From positions 62,001-126,000 of the forward strand of contig NZ_CP117255.1 in assembly GCF_003240565.2 (NCBI RefSeq): a stretch of DNA of 64,000 bases, in the 5' to 3' direction. Numbering within the stretch: position 1 is the first letter of the stretch; the number at the start of each line of letters is the position of its first letter. The notes under the pieces are model-generated. The model made no database searches. It saw only the letters and a list, made by a program, of their open reading frames with translations, and was not told where the DNA came from. Shown here piece by piece: positions 45,016 through 53,859 of this stretch. This stretch comes from Rhizobium tumorigenes. Lineage in GTDB: Bacteria; Pseudomonadota; Alphaproteobacteria; Rhizobiales; Rhizobiaceae. Position numbers and translations under genes: made by a program.

Positions 45016-45927
45016 TCAGTAGATTTCCGGCACGTGCATTTCCGGCGGCACCGGCGAACGGCTGTAGTCCTCATGGCGGATGCGGCCGGGCAACTCAACT
45101 TCTGGTTTCGGAACATCCTCATAGGGGATCTGGTTCAGTAGGTGGGCGATGCAGTTGAGGCGAGCCCTCTTCTTGTCCACGGCCTGCACAACCCACCAAG
45201 GCGCCGTATCGCTGTGGGTGCGGTTCAGCATGTCTTCCTTGGCCTTGGTGTACTCTTCCCAGTGGATGCGACTTTCCATGTCCATCGGTGAAAGCTTCCA
45301 TTGCTTCAGCGGATCGTGGATGCGCATCTTGAACCGGAATTCCTGTTCCTCGTCGGTGATCGAGAACCAGTATTTGATCAGGATAATGCCCGAGCGGACG
45401 AGCATACGCTCGAATTCGGGTACAGACCGGAAAAATTCTTCCAGCTCGTCCGCAGTGCAAAAGCCCATGACGCGTTCGACACCCGCGCGGTTGTACCAGC
45501 TGCGGTCGAAGAGCACCATTTCCCCGGCAGTAGGAAGATGCGCGACGTAGCGCTGGAAATACCATTGATTGCGCTCGCGCTCTGTCGGGGCGGGCAGGGC
45601 GACCGTACGGCAGACACGTGGGTTGAGGCGCTGCGTGACGCGCTTGATGGCGCCACCCTTGCCTGCCGAATCACGTCCTTCGAAAATCACTGCGACCTTC
45701 AGCTTCTTATATTGGACCCAGTCCTGCAGGCGGACCAGTTCATGCTGCAGCCGGAATAGCTCCCGGAAATAGACCTTGCGCTCCAGCGTCACTTCCGCCG
45801 GCTCGACCATGCCTTCGGCAACCAGCTCGTCGAGCCGGTCTTCCTCCATCTGCAACTCCAGCTCTTCGTCGAAGCTGTCGGCAATTTCATCCTTGATGCG
45901 GCGAAGCTGGTCTTCCTGATCGGACAT
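45016..45927 (-). CDS. ppk2: Polyphosphate kinase 2 (first copy)
   Basis: Single-domain PPK2 of 303 aa that moves phosphate between polyphosphate and nucleotides, usually making ATP or GTP from the diphosphate. Walker A FEGRDSAGKGG, lid-module [14 protein letters not shown] and Walker [15 protein letters not shown] are all intact. The ATG at 45927 has GAAGGAACG upstream; the open frame extends further but reads as a Cys-rich nonsense leader. A PHO-box-like sequence is at 45971-45988. A second copy lies at 52.7 kb. Confidence 0.92.
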   Translation of the reverse strand: MSDQEDQLRRIKDEIADSFDEELELQMEEDRLDELVAEGMVEPAEVTLERKVYFRELFRLQHELVRLQDWVQYKKLKVAVIFEGRDSAGKGGAIKRVTQRLNPRVCRTVALPAPTERERNQWYFQRYVAHLPTAGEMVLFDRSWYNRAGVERVMGFCTADELEEFFRSVPEFERMLVRSGIILIKYWFSITDEEQEFRFKMRIHDPLKQWKLSPMDMESRIHWEEYTKAKEDMLNRTHSDTAPWWVVQAVDKKRARLNCIAHLLNQIPYEDVPKPEVELPGRIRHEDYSRSPVPPEMHVPEIY

Positions 45928-45970
45928 TGGTGCGTTCCTTCGTTTTGCACACAGACAGGAGCAGGAGTTG

Positions 45971-45988
45971 GCGACAGGAATGTGACAA
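45971..45988 (-). promoter_or_regulatory. ppk2: PHO-box-like site upstream of ppk2
   Basis: On the minus strand the heptamers TTGTCAC and CTGTCGC are separated by 4 nt, 44 bp before the ATG. The PhoB consensus is CTGTCAT-N4-CTGTCAT. Confidence 0.5.
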
Positions 45989-46106
45989 ACCGGCATCCCG
46001 CAGCCATCGTTTCCCGTCCCGGCGCCTGCAAATGGCCTTCATGTCACCAGACCTTCACAGAGCCATTTTATTAACAATTGATAAGTGTGGATGAGGGAGC
46101 GATAAA

Positions 46107-47708
46107 ATGGTCGATATGAGCGCTGAGCGGAGCAACGCCGGGATCGGTCACCCGCTCGATAAAACCGGCGGATCCGGCAAGTGGTTCGTACCGCTTCTCG
46201 TTCTCGTGCTTCTCGGAGGCCTCGGCTATATCGCCTATGCGCTAGACCGTGATCTCACCTCCGCATCCGCTGTTCCGTGGATACTGCTTGGCCTCGCGCT
46301 TCTGATCGCTCTCGGATTTGAATTCGTCAACGGCTTCCACGATACCGCAAATGCTGTGGCAACGGTCATCTATACGCGCTCGATGCCCGCCGAATTCGCC
46401 GTCATCTGGTCCGGCTTCTTCAATTTCCTGGGCGTTCTCACCTCGTCGGGTGCCGTGGCTTTTGGCATCCTGGCGCTGCTGCCGGTAGAACTGATCCTGC
46501 AGGTGGGCTCCGGGTCGGGTCTCGCCATGGTCTTCGCGCTTTTGATCGCCGCTATCGTCTGGAACCTAGGGACCTGGTATCTGGGCCTCCCGTCGTCGAG
46601 CTCCCATACGCTGGTCGGCTCGATCATCGGTGTTGGCCTCGCCAACCAGTTCCTCGCCCCTGCCGGCAGCGCAACCAGTGGCGTCGACTGGTCGCAGGCA
46701 ACCAATATCGGCCTTTCGCTGCTGATATCGCCACTGATCGGCTTCGGCTTCTCCGCCATCCTGCTTCTGGCCATGAAGGTCTTCATCAAGAACAAGGCGC
46801 TCTACGAGGAGCCGAAGACCAACGGCCCTCCGCCACTGTGGATCCGCGGCCTGCTGATCTTTACGTGCACAGGGGTCAGCTTTGCCCACGGATCCAACGA
46901 TGGCCAGAAAGGCATGGGCCTGATCATGCTCATCCTGATCGGTCTCGTGCCGACCGCATTTGCTCTCAACCGGACACCCGACGTCAATTATCTTGAAGCG
47001 TACAAATCCGCTTCTGCGCAAGTCGAGACCGCGCTCGGCAAGTACGTCAAGCCGGGCATCGTTGTCGCCGATGCCAAGGCCGCCGTCTCGGATGCCGTCA
47101 AGACAAAGACCTGGAACGACGCGACGACACCGGCGCTGCAACAGTATATCCATACCACCAGCCAGGAAGTCGCTGCCTTTCCGACCCTCGAAGCCGTGCC
47201 TCCTAACATGGTCGGCAACGTTCGCAACGACATCTACCTGATCGGCGAAGCGCTGAAGCTCATCGACAAGCAGAAGCTTCTGGCGATGGATGCAAAAGAT
47301 CTTGCCGCTGTCACCGGCTATCACAAGGCCGTCGACAACGCGACGAAGTTCATCCCGACCTGGGTCAAGGTGGCCGTTGCGCTGGCACTTGGGCTCGGCA
47401 CTATGATCGGCTGGAAACGCATCGTTATCACCGTCGGCGAAAAGATCGGCAAGACACACCTGACCTACGGCCAGGGTGGCGCTGCCGAAGTGGTGGCGAT
47501 GATCACCATCGGTGCCGCCGACCATTTCGGCCTGCCGGTTTCTACCACCCACGTGCTCTCGTCCGGCGTTGCCGGAACTATGGCGGCCAACGGCTCCGGC
47601 CTGCAATGGTCGACCATCCGCAACATGCTGACCGCCTGGGTTCTCACCCTGCCAGCCTCGATCGCCATCGCCTTCGTGCTCTACGTGATCCTGCGCCAAG
47701 TGTTCTGA
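46107..47708 (+). CDS. pit: PiT-family inorganic phosphate transporter
   Basis: Low-affinity phosphate/proton symporter, 533 aa, inner membrane. The PiT signature GFEFVNGFHDTANAVATVIYTRSMP is in the first repeat, and VSTTHVLSSGVAGTMAANG is in the second repeat. A soluble loop of about 150 residues (about 295-410) separates the halves, making this longer than E. coli PitA (499 aa). GAGGGAGCG precedes the ATG. No PhoB site strong enough to call is seen upstream. Lies between two ppk2 genes. Confidence 0.93.
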   Translation: MVDMSAERSNAGIGHPLDKTGGSGKWFVPLLVLVLLGGLGYIAYALDRDLTSASAVPWILLGLALLIALGFEFVNGFHDTANAVATVIYTRSMPAEFAVIWSGFFNFLGVLTSSGAVAFGILALLPVELILQVGSGSGLAMVFALLIAAIVWNLGTWYLGLPSSSSHTLVGSIIGVGLANQFLAPAGSATSGVDWSQATNIGLSLLISPLIGFGFSAILLLAMKVFIKNKALYEEPKTNGPPPLWIRGLLIFTCTGVSFAHGSNDGQKGMGLIMLILIGLVPTAFALNRTPDVNYLEAYKSASAQVETALGKYVKPGIVVADAKAAVSDAVKTKTWNDATTPALQQYIHTTSQEVAAFPTLEAVPPNMVGNVRNDIYLIGEALKLIDKQKLLAMDAKDLAAVTGYHKAVDNATKFIPTWVKVAVALALGLGTMIGWKRIVITVGEKIGKTHLTYGQGGAAEVVAMITIGAADHFGLPVSTTHVLSSGVAGTMAANGSGLQWSTIRNMLTAWVLTLPASIAIAFVLYVILRQVF

Positions 47709-47715
47709 TCGGCAA

Positions 47716-47750
47716 GCGGATGCGGGCCCGCAGACTGTGCCCGCATCCGC
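47716..47750 (+). terminator. Hairpin after pit
   Basis: GCGGATGCGGGC (47716-47727) and GCCCGCATCCGC (47739-47750), a perfect 12-bp stem with an 11-nt loop and no T-run. The rest of the 300-bp gap to 48008 holds no supported gene. Confidence 0.65.
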
Positions 47751-48008
47751 TCGCCGGCTTCGTATTTCGACCGTAGCTGCAACCTCGTCGTCTCGCACCC
47801 AGCCGCGCGACAGGCACCACCACCCCGAACCATCAGGCCCGGACAAGGTCGCATCTCTATTCCTGCGGGTATTACGGGGGAGGCGGAGAGGTATTGGACG
47901 TTGCGCGTCCATCGCCAAAAGTTTTCGCTGCAGACGGCTTCCGCCAGATGGGTGTCCTACCCACCTTTCGTCGGTGCCGGAGATTTCCGTCAAATGCAGG
48001 AATAAACC

Positions 48009-49205
48009 ATGGCGCATGAGTTCGACGATTTTTCCCTCGAAATTCTGATGAAGAACAGGGCTTGGAGTTTTGGCAACGTAGATACGAAAGCGGTGGTATC
48101 GCCAAGGCTTACCCTGCGATCCGGCGGCCATCTGCAGGACTACTCGCACCCAAACGAGAACGCCTGGAGAGTGAAGGCGGGCGCTGTCGAGTTTCTCAAT
48201 CAGGACGGTGCCGTCTCTACTCGGTTCGATCGCATAACCGAGAACGACGGTCGCTATGAGATGGAAGGCCGGTTTCGCCTCGGTGGTGCAGAGGAGACCC
48301 ACTATCTTCAGGAGTGCGGCGAGATCGCACGGCCTGTGAATCGGACAGCACTCGTCGTTCCCATCCACGACGCCTATTTCATGTATGGCATCAACCTTCT
48401 CTACCAGAGCGTCGGTTCCGACTACGACATCGTCTTTGTGTTCTCGACCGATGCTGACCGTCGGGCTTTTGCAACGATGCACCAGCCATCGGCGTCCCTT
48501 TATTACCATGCGATCGTCCTCGACGATCATTTTACCGGCGGCGCAATCTCTGTCGTCGCCGATCGCAAGACGTGGCCGACGGTCAAGAAGTTTCTCGCTC
48601 TCTCGCTGGTTCACAAGTCCTACGACTACATCCTCTGCGTCGACGCCGAGACCTTCATTCTCCGGCCGACCGGATGGACGGCGGCGGCGGAGCAGGTCGT
48701 TTCGCAGGCCCGTTGGTACGCCGGATTGCTCACGCAAAAACACGCGGCGGAACGCACGATCATGCACGCATCGTCGACGGCGCTATCGCCGCACGCCGAG
48801 CACGCCGATATCCAGGCGATATCGCGCAACTGGGGATTCTATAGCTGGTGGTGGGATATTCCGGTCTACGCAGCTGGAAGCGTTCCCGGATTTCTGAACT
48901 GGATGGAGTGGGACACGAGCCTGCAATTCGTCGAAAGGTTTGCCCATAACCTCTACGATCACATCACCTACCAGTTCTACATGGGGCTGCACGGCGGCTT
49001 CTCGTTCGTCCCGGTGGACGGAGTCGCTCACTCGCTCGAATTCAAGCCGGCCGCCATGGTCGGCAGGGTTCACCGCGAAATCAATCCTTTGCGGTGGGCA
49101 AATGCCTTTGCCTACGCGCAGGACCCGAATTTCTTCAGGGAAAACGATTATCTCGCGATCTACCACATTGATCGCAAATCCTTCCCGCAGTTCGCGCTGG
49201 CCTGA
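48009..49205 (+). CDS. Unrecognised protein with glycosyltransferase-like features
   Basis: The protein is 398 aa and I do not recognise a named family. After an N-terminal region of about 110 residues, RTALVVPIHDAYFMYGINLLYQSV and later YDYILCVDAETFILRP look like the start and the metal-binding DxD-like core (DAE) of a GT-A glycosyltransferase. The C-terminal third is rich in Trp, Tyr and His (GFYSWWWDIPVYAAG, HITYQFYMGLHGGF). No signal peptide or TM segment, so cytosolic. ATG at 48009 with AGGAATAAACC upstream. Monocistronic. Glycosyltransferase function is inference from two motifs only. Confidence 0.7.
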   Translation: MAHEFDDFSLEILMKNRAWSFGNVDTKAVVSPRLTLRSGGHLQDYSHPNENAWRVKAGAVEFLNQDGAVSTRFDRITENDGRYEMEGRFRLGGAEETHYLQECGEIARPVNRTALVVPIHDAYFMYGINLLYQSVGSDYDIVFVFSTDADRRAFATMHQPSASLYYHAIVLDDHFTGGAISVVADRKTWPTVKKFLALSLVHKSYDYILCVDAETFILRPTGWTAAAEQVVSQARWYAGLLTQKHAAERTIMHASSTALSPHAEHADIQAISRNWGFYSWWWDIPVYAAGSVPGFLNWMEWDTSLQFVERFAHNLYDHITYQFYMGLHGGFSFVPVDGVAHSLEFKPAAMVGRVHREINPLRWANAFAYAQDPNFFRENDYLAIYHIDRKSFPQFALA

Positions 49206-49248
49206 ACGGCGGCTGGCGATCATGCCTGATCGGAGCAGGACTACTTGT

Positions 49249-49917
49249 TCACCCCATCCCGGGAGCGGTCCTGAGTGCCATCAACCGTGACCTGAGGCTG
49301 CCGTATTGGTAGACAGCCCGCAACAGCTGCCTTGCCAGATAGATGGCGAGCTCGCTTTCTTCCGAGCTGACGGTATAGGGCTCCCGCGTTTGTATATCCG
49401 CGTCATCGTTGAAAACGATGCGAGCGCCGCCCGCGACGCCCGGGCGCTCTCCGGTCATGGGCGTAAATGTGTTGAGGGCAGCGATGCGGCTTTGCAGGCC
49501 TTCTCCGTCGGCGCCGATGTCGTTGCAGAGATGCTCGAGCATGTGGCGGACCAGCACCGCCGAGGCCACGTAAAGCCCCACCGCATGACACTGGACTGCC
49601 TCCTCGATGGTGCCCATGAGACCGGGCGGAAGGTTGCTCCCGGAGAACACGAGGACTTCCGGCCGGTGAACGGAGCGGCCTCCCTCGCTGTCCGAAAACG
49701 CCGAGATGACGGCGTGGCACTCCGGGTTGGGACACTGTCGAAGTCCGGCGTAATATTTGATGGCCTCCGGCTGCGAACCGCTGTTTTCGCCATAGGACCA
49801 TTGAAGATCGGGAACCCGGGAAAATCCGAGCATCACATTCCGATGGCCGCATGCAGGGCAGCATATGTCCGCAAGCCAGCTCCCGACCGGGGCTTGGACG
49901 CCTTCAACGAAATGCAT
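49249..49917 (-). CDS. DUF4145-like protein with zinc ribbon
   Basis: The protein is 222 aa. An N-terminal zinc ribbon (ICCPACGHRN at about residues 18-27, then CPNPEC at about 62-67) is followed by a helical domain of DUF4145 type: LPPGLMGTIEEAVQCHAVGLYVASAVLVRHMLEHL. Such domains occur in stand-alone proteins and in defence or restriction gene clusters, but none is nearby. Function unknown. Confidence 0.65.
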   Translation of the reverse strand: MHFVEGVQAPVGSWLADICCPACGHRNVMLGFSRVPDLQWSYGENSGSQPEAIKYYAGLRQCPNPECHAVISAFSDSEGGRSVHRPEVLVFSGSNLPPGLMGTIEEAVQCHAVGLYVASAVLVRHMLEHLCNDIGADGEGLQSRIAALNTFTPMTGERPGVAGGARIVFNDDADIQTREPYTVSSEESELAIYLARQLLRAVYQYGSLRSRLMALRTAPGMG

Positions 49918-49956
49918 GGATGAACGATCTTTGTATAGTTCTGAACACAGGAAAAA

Positions 49957-50032
49957 TGGTGCCGCTTAGAGGACTCGAACCTCTGACCCCATCATTACGA
50001 ATGATGTGCTCTACCACCTGAGCTAAAGCGGC
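49957..50032 (-). tRNA. tRNA-Thr (anticodon CGT)
   Basis: A 76-nt cloverleaf on the minus strand with encoded CCA. Acceptor GCCGCTT pairs with AAGCGGC, anticodon stem CATCA/TGATG with loop TTCGTAA, T arm GGTTCGAGTCC. CGT reads ACG threonine codons. Confidence 0.96.
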
Positions 50033-50141
50033 AATCGCGGCGTCAGGGACGGCCTTCGATGTGCATGGGGCTGATACAGTCTCTCGAACGAGATTTCAAG
50101 CGCTCTGTTGGCTGATCGCCAAAAAACCGTCTTAGGCTTTG

Positions 50142-51098
50142 TCACCGGAGCAGTCGTACGCGCGCCTGCCGGTATTCCCGCTCCAGACGGTCGACGAGAT
50201 CCCGCACGGGAACGATGGCATCGATTGCGCCGATGCCCTGTCCCGAACCCCAGATGTCCTTCCAGGCCTTGGCGCCCGAGCCTGCCTGTTCGAAGTCCAT
50301 TGTCGCGGCATCCCCGGGCAGGTTGTCGGGATCAAGTCCTGCGGCGAGGATCGAGGCTTTTAGATAGTTGCCGCTGACCCCGGTAAAGTAGCTGGAGGTG
50401 ACGATGTCGGCGGCCTTGCCATCGACGATTGCCTGCTTGTAGGCGCTGCTCGCTTGGGCCTCCTCGGTCGCGATGAAAGGCGAGCCGATATAGGCCATGT
50501 CGGCGCCCATCGCCTCGGCCGCCAGAATGCCGCCGCCTGTCGAGATGGCGCCGGCGAGAAGCAGCGGGCCGTTAAACCATTGCCGGATTTCCTGGACGAG
50601 CGCAAAGGGCGACAGCGACCCCGCGTGGCCGCCGGCACCCGCTGCCACCGCGATCAGGCCATCCGCACCCTTGGCGATCGCCGAGCGGGCGTGGCGCAGG
50701 GTCGTGACATCGTGCAGCACGATGCCGCCATAGGAGTGGACGGCCGCATTGACCTCCGGCACCGCCCCCAGCGATGAGATGACGATGGGTGTCTTGTATT
50801 TCACGCAGAGCGAGAGGTCGTGCTCCAGCCGCCGGTTGGACTTGTGGACGATCTGGTTGACGGCGTAGGGCGCGGCTGGCTGGTCGGGATGGGCAGCGTC
50901 GTGTGCAGCCAGCGTCTCGGTGATTTCTGCCAGCCATTCGTCCAGAAGACTTTCCGGGCGGGCATTGAGGGCCGGAAAGCTGCCGACGACGCCTGCCTTG
51001 CACTGCGCGAGTGTCATCGTCGGATGGGAAATGATGAAAAGCGGCGATGCCACGACCGGCAGGCGCAGGCCGCGCGTCAGGATCGGTGGAAGCGCCAT
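50142..51098 (-). CDS. NAD(P)H-dependent flavin oxidoreductase (nitronate monooxygenase family)
   Basis: FMN-binding TIM-barrel enzyme, 318 aa. LPVVASPLFIISHP is the N-terminal strand, ADGLIAVAAGAGGHAG the central FMN/substrate loop with His, and LLLAGAISTGGGILAAEAMGADMAYIGSPF the phosphate-binding end. The ATG at 51098 has AGGAGCTTGC upstream. Family members oxidise nitronates or reduce enoyl substrates; which applies is unknown. Monocistronic, after tRNA-Thr. Confidence 0.88.
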   Translation of the reverse strand: MALPPILTRGLRLPVVASPLFIISHPTMTLAQCKAGVVGSFPALNARPESLLDEWLAEITETLAAHDAAHPDQPAAPYAVNQIVHKSNRRLEHDLSLCVKYKTPIVISSLGAVPEVNAAVHSYGGIVLHDVTTLRHARSAIAKGADGLIAVAAGAGGHAGSLSPFALVQEIRQWFNGPLLLAGAISTGGGILAAEAMGADMAYIGSPFIATEEAQASSAYKQAIVDGKAADIVTSSYFTGVSGNYLKASILAAGLDPDNLPGDAATMDFEQAGSGAKAWKDIWGSGQGIGAIDAIVPVRDLVDRLEREYRQARVRLLR

Positions 51099-51388
51099 TG
51101 GCAAGCTCCTGTGCTTTTCGGCGCCGATAGCTGCGCCACGTTTTGCTATCAGGTTCGGATCGGCGGGAAAAGTCGGTTTCCGATCATGCCGGCGATGGTG
51201 CTTGCACCCTTGATGGTGGCGGAAGCGCCGCTATCTTTGGACAAAAGCCGTGGTAACCTGTCTTATCCCCGGTCTAATGGCATCTGCATGGTACCGACCC
51301 TTGCGTATCGCCGGACAGAGCATTACCGATTCCTGCCAGTCAATTGTCAGGATTGCATGGCGTCGCCAGTCAGAGTGAAGGACCGGAT

Positions 51389-52729
51389 GTGAGCGGATTA
51401 GAAACGGCCATCAGAAGCGCCTTGGAGCGATCCGAGCGCGACAACCCCGAGGTCCGGGCTCGCGTCTACCAGTCGGCCCGCCAGGCGCTGGAAGCCGGCC
51501 TGCGCAAGCAGGACATCACCGACGTCGAAACCGTTGCCGCCCAGCGCCAGCGTCTGGAACTAACGATCCGCGCGATCGAGGGCGAGGAGCGCGCGAGGCT
51601 TCGCGAGGCTGCCGTTGTCCAGCCGGCTGGCGAGCCCGCACCGTCGGCCCCACCCGCCGAGCCAGTGCCGCAGCCTGCAAGGCCGGTGGTGCAGCCGGCT
51701 TCACGGCCTGCCGCCGCCCAGGCCATTCCCACATCTACGGCCGCTCCCAGGCTCGCCCCGATTTCACCCGCAGCGCCACCGCTCGGCGCCGCAGTGCGGC
51801 CCGAGGCGACACAGCAGCCGGGACGCATGGAGCCCGGAATGGAGTTGCGCGGCGAGACGCGCGATGCCGATACGTCGTCTTCCGGCTATACCGACGAAGG
51901 TGACCTTGGCGGCATCCATGCAGGTCCCGGTGATCACCTTGCAGCCGAACCGGGCGCCTACGAGGAGCCGTCGATGGCGGCGCCGTCGCGCAGCATGGAT
52001 TTCAAGCCGGAGCGGGCGGCCAGCCGTCGAAAGCCGCGCAAGTTCTTTTCCCGCCTGCTGGTGTTTTGCATCGTCGTCGCCTTTCTCGGCATTGGTGCCT
52101 GGTGGGTAAAAACCTCGGGCGTGCTGCTGACAGCAGCGCAGCGTGACACCAGCGTCCGCAACCAGCCGGCACAGATCACTCCCGAAGGCGAAGACGCCAA
52201 CGACAACAACGCCGATCTCGACTCCGGCAGCAATGCCGGGTTGGCGACGATCGATCCGCAGGACCGGTTCTCGGCCGACTGGATACAGATCTTCGGGCCG
52301 ACCGATGCCGCAAAGGCTGTCAGCGGCACACAGGCGAAGATCGAAAACGCCTCGGAAAATGAAGGTCCGACAGTCCGTCTGACCTCGCAATCGCCTGACA
52401 CCACCGGCAATGTCGCGATCCCCGTTCCAGCGGCTACCCTGCAGAAGCTCTCAGGCAAGCCGGTAACGGTTGCCATGACGCTGCAGGCGATCTCGGATGC
52501 CCCGACGCAGATCACGGTCGAATGCAGTTTCGGTACCTATGGCGGTTGCGGCCGTCACCGGTTCGATGTGACGCGCCAGAAGTCCGATGCGCTGTTCCAG
52601 CTGCGTTTCAACAAACCCCTGCCGGCTGATGCTTCCGGCAACCTCGTGTTCAATACGGATGTCGACGGCAAGTCGACCGGCGTCAATATCTACGCCATTC
52701 GCGTGCTGCCCGGAAACGAGGCGCCCTGA
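51389..52729 (+). CDS. Single-pass membrane protein of unknown function
   Basis: The protein is 446 aa; no family recognised. Residues 1-75 are a charged helical region (SALERSERDNPEVRARVYQS) that repeats heptad-like spacing. Residues 80-155 are a Pro/Ala/Gln-rich linker, one TM segment is at about 219-238, and a C-terminal soluble domain (about 290-446) is probably periplasmic and beta-rich with two Cys (ECSFGTYGGCGRHRF). The start is GTG at 51389 with AAGGACC upstream. The 284-bp gap before it (51105-51388) shows no gene. Convergent with ppk2 copy two. Confidence 0.72.
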   Translation: MSGLETAIRSALERSERDNPEVRARVYQSARQALEAGLRKQDITDVETVAAQRQRLELTIRAIEGEERARLREAAVVQPAGEPAPSAPPAEPVPQPARPVVQPASRPAAAQAIPTSTAAPRLAPISPAAPPLGAAVRPEATQQPGRMEPGMELRGETRDADTSSSGYTDEGDLGGIHAGPGDHLAAEPGAYEEPSMAAPSRSMDFKPERAASRRKPRKFFSRLLVFCIVVAFLGIGAWWVKTSGVLLTAAQRDTSVRNQPAQITPEGEDANDNNADLDSGSNAGLATIDPQDRFSADWIQIFGPTDAAKAVSGTQAKIENASENEGPTVRLTSQSPDTTGNVAIPVPAATLQKLSGKPVTVAMTLQAISDAPTQITVECSFGTYGGCGRHRFDVTRQKSDALFQLRFNKPLPADASGNLVFNTDVDGKSTGVNIYAIRVLPGNEAP

Positions 52730-52745
52730 GGCGCCCCGTTCCCAA

Positions 52746-53627
52746 TCATTTGAGGAAGCCTGGTCCCGAGCCCAGGATCTTCCTGTCGATCTCGCCGATG
52801 GCGCCTTTATCCTTCCCGGGATAGTCCAGCGTCGAAAGTATGTGCCGGATCAGGTTGAGGCGGGCGCGCCGCTTGTCGTTGGCGTGGAGAACGGTCCATG
52901 GCGAATAGTCCGTGTGGGTTTCCTTCAGCATCCGGTCGCGCTTCTCGCTGTAGTCGTCCCACTTGCCGAGGGCGGCGATATCCATGGATGACAGCTTCCA
53001 GACCTTGCGCGGATCGTGGCGCCGGTCGTGAAAGCGTTTCAGCTGCATTTCCCGGCCGATGTCGAGGTAGAACTTGAAGAACATGATGCCCTCATGCTCG
53101 ACGATTTTCTCCATCTGCGGCGCCTGGTGAAGGAACTGCTCGTATTGTTCCGGCGTGCAAAACCCCATCACCGGCTCGACGCCGGCGCGGTTGTACCAGG
53201 AGCGGTCGAAAAGGACGAATTCGCCTGATGTCGGGAATTGGTCGACGTAGCGCTGGAAATACCATTGTCCGGCTTCGCGGTCGTTCGGCTTGCTGAGCGC
53301 CACGACCCGCGCAAGGCGTGGGTTCATGTGGGCGGACGTCGCAAAGATCGCACCGCCCTTGCCGGCAGCATCCCGGCCTTCGAAAATGGCCATGATCCGC
53401 TTGCCCGTCGCCTGCAACCAGAACTGTACCTTCACGAGTTCGATCTGAAGCGCTTTCAGATCGTCCATGTATTCGCTGCTTTTCAGCTTTTTCTTATAAG
53501 GAAAGTGGCCGGACGACAGCGCCTTGTCTGCGACCCAGTCGGGCAGAACGGGGTCGTCGACGTCGAAGATACGCCGTTTGCCGTGCAGCTCCAGCTCGAC
53601 CACGCGGCTTTCGACTTCGTCTCCCAT
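52746..53627 (-). CDS. ppk2: Polyphosphate kinase 2 (second copy)
   Basis: PPK2 of 293 aa with intact Walker A ([11 protein letters not shown]), [16 protein letters not shown] and Walker B ([14 protein letters not shown]). The ATG at 53627 has GAGGAGGATCT upstream. It stands back to back with phoR, as does the biochemically studied Sinorhizobium PPK2 next to its pho/pst cluster, so this is the syntenic copy. It shares the overall plan with the 45-kb copy but is clearly divergent, so the two are not a recent duplication. Confidence 0.93.
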   Translation of the reverse strand: MGDEVESRVVELELHGKRRIFDVDDPVLPDWVADKALSSGHFPYKKKLKSSEYMDDLKALQIELVKVQFWLQATGKRIMAIFEGRDAAGKGGAIFATSAHMNPRLARVVALSKPNDREAGQWYFQRYVDQFPTSGEFVLFDRSWYNRAGVEPVMGFCTPEQYEQFLHQAPQMEKIVEHEGIMFFKFYLDIGREMQLKRFHDRRHDPRKVWKLSSMDIAALGKWDDYSEKRDRMLKETHTDYSPWTVLHANDKRRARLNLIRHILSTLDYPGKDKGAIGEIDRKILGSGPGFLK

Positions 53628-53794
53628 AGATCCTCCTCGGGCCCTTGGCCTGTATTTGCCTTCTGGGCTCAGTTCGTAAAAATTATAAACCGGCTCAGAA
53701 GACACATATTTACCGTGTCATTTCAAGCCTTCCGCCGACTACGGTCGTCGCGGAAGCACAACGGTTGCGGGACTGTGGATAGTGCTGAAAACTT

Positions 53795-53812
53795 CTGTCA
53801 TGAATTTGCTAT
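53795..53812 (+). promoter_or_regulatory. phoR: PHO-box-like site upstream of phoR
   Basis: CTGTCAT (53795-53801, exact consensus) and TTGCTAT (53806-53812, 5 of 7 if T is allowed first) are separated by 4 nt, 48 bp before the phoR start. Autoregulation by PhoB is inference. Confidence 0.5.
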
Positions 53813-53859
53813 ATCAGTCCGAGTCTTAGACGTGTGGACGTAGAATCGGACCGGCGGCG

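Noticed and set aside
46040..46080. PHO box upstream of pit (ATGTCAC and CCTTCAC 11 bp apart)
   Set aside because: Only 5 and 4 of 7 positions fit the heptamer; too weak beside the three better sites.
46566..48767. 733-codon open frame on the minus strand opposite pit and the 48-kb gene
   Set aside because: It is the antisense of clear genes, has Arg/Gly/Asp-rich composition without domains, and no ribosome site; high GC makes long antisense frames common.
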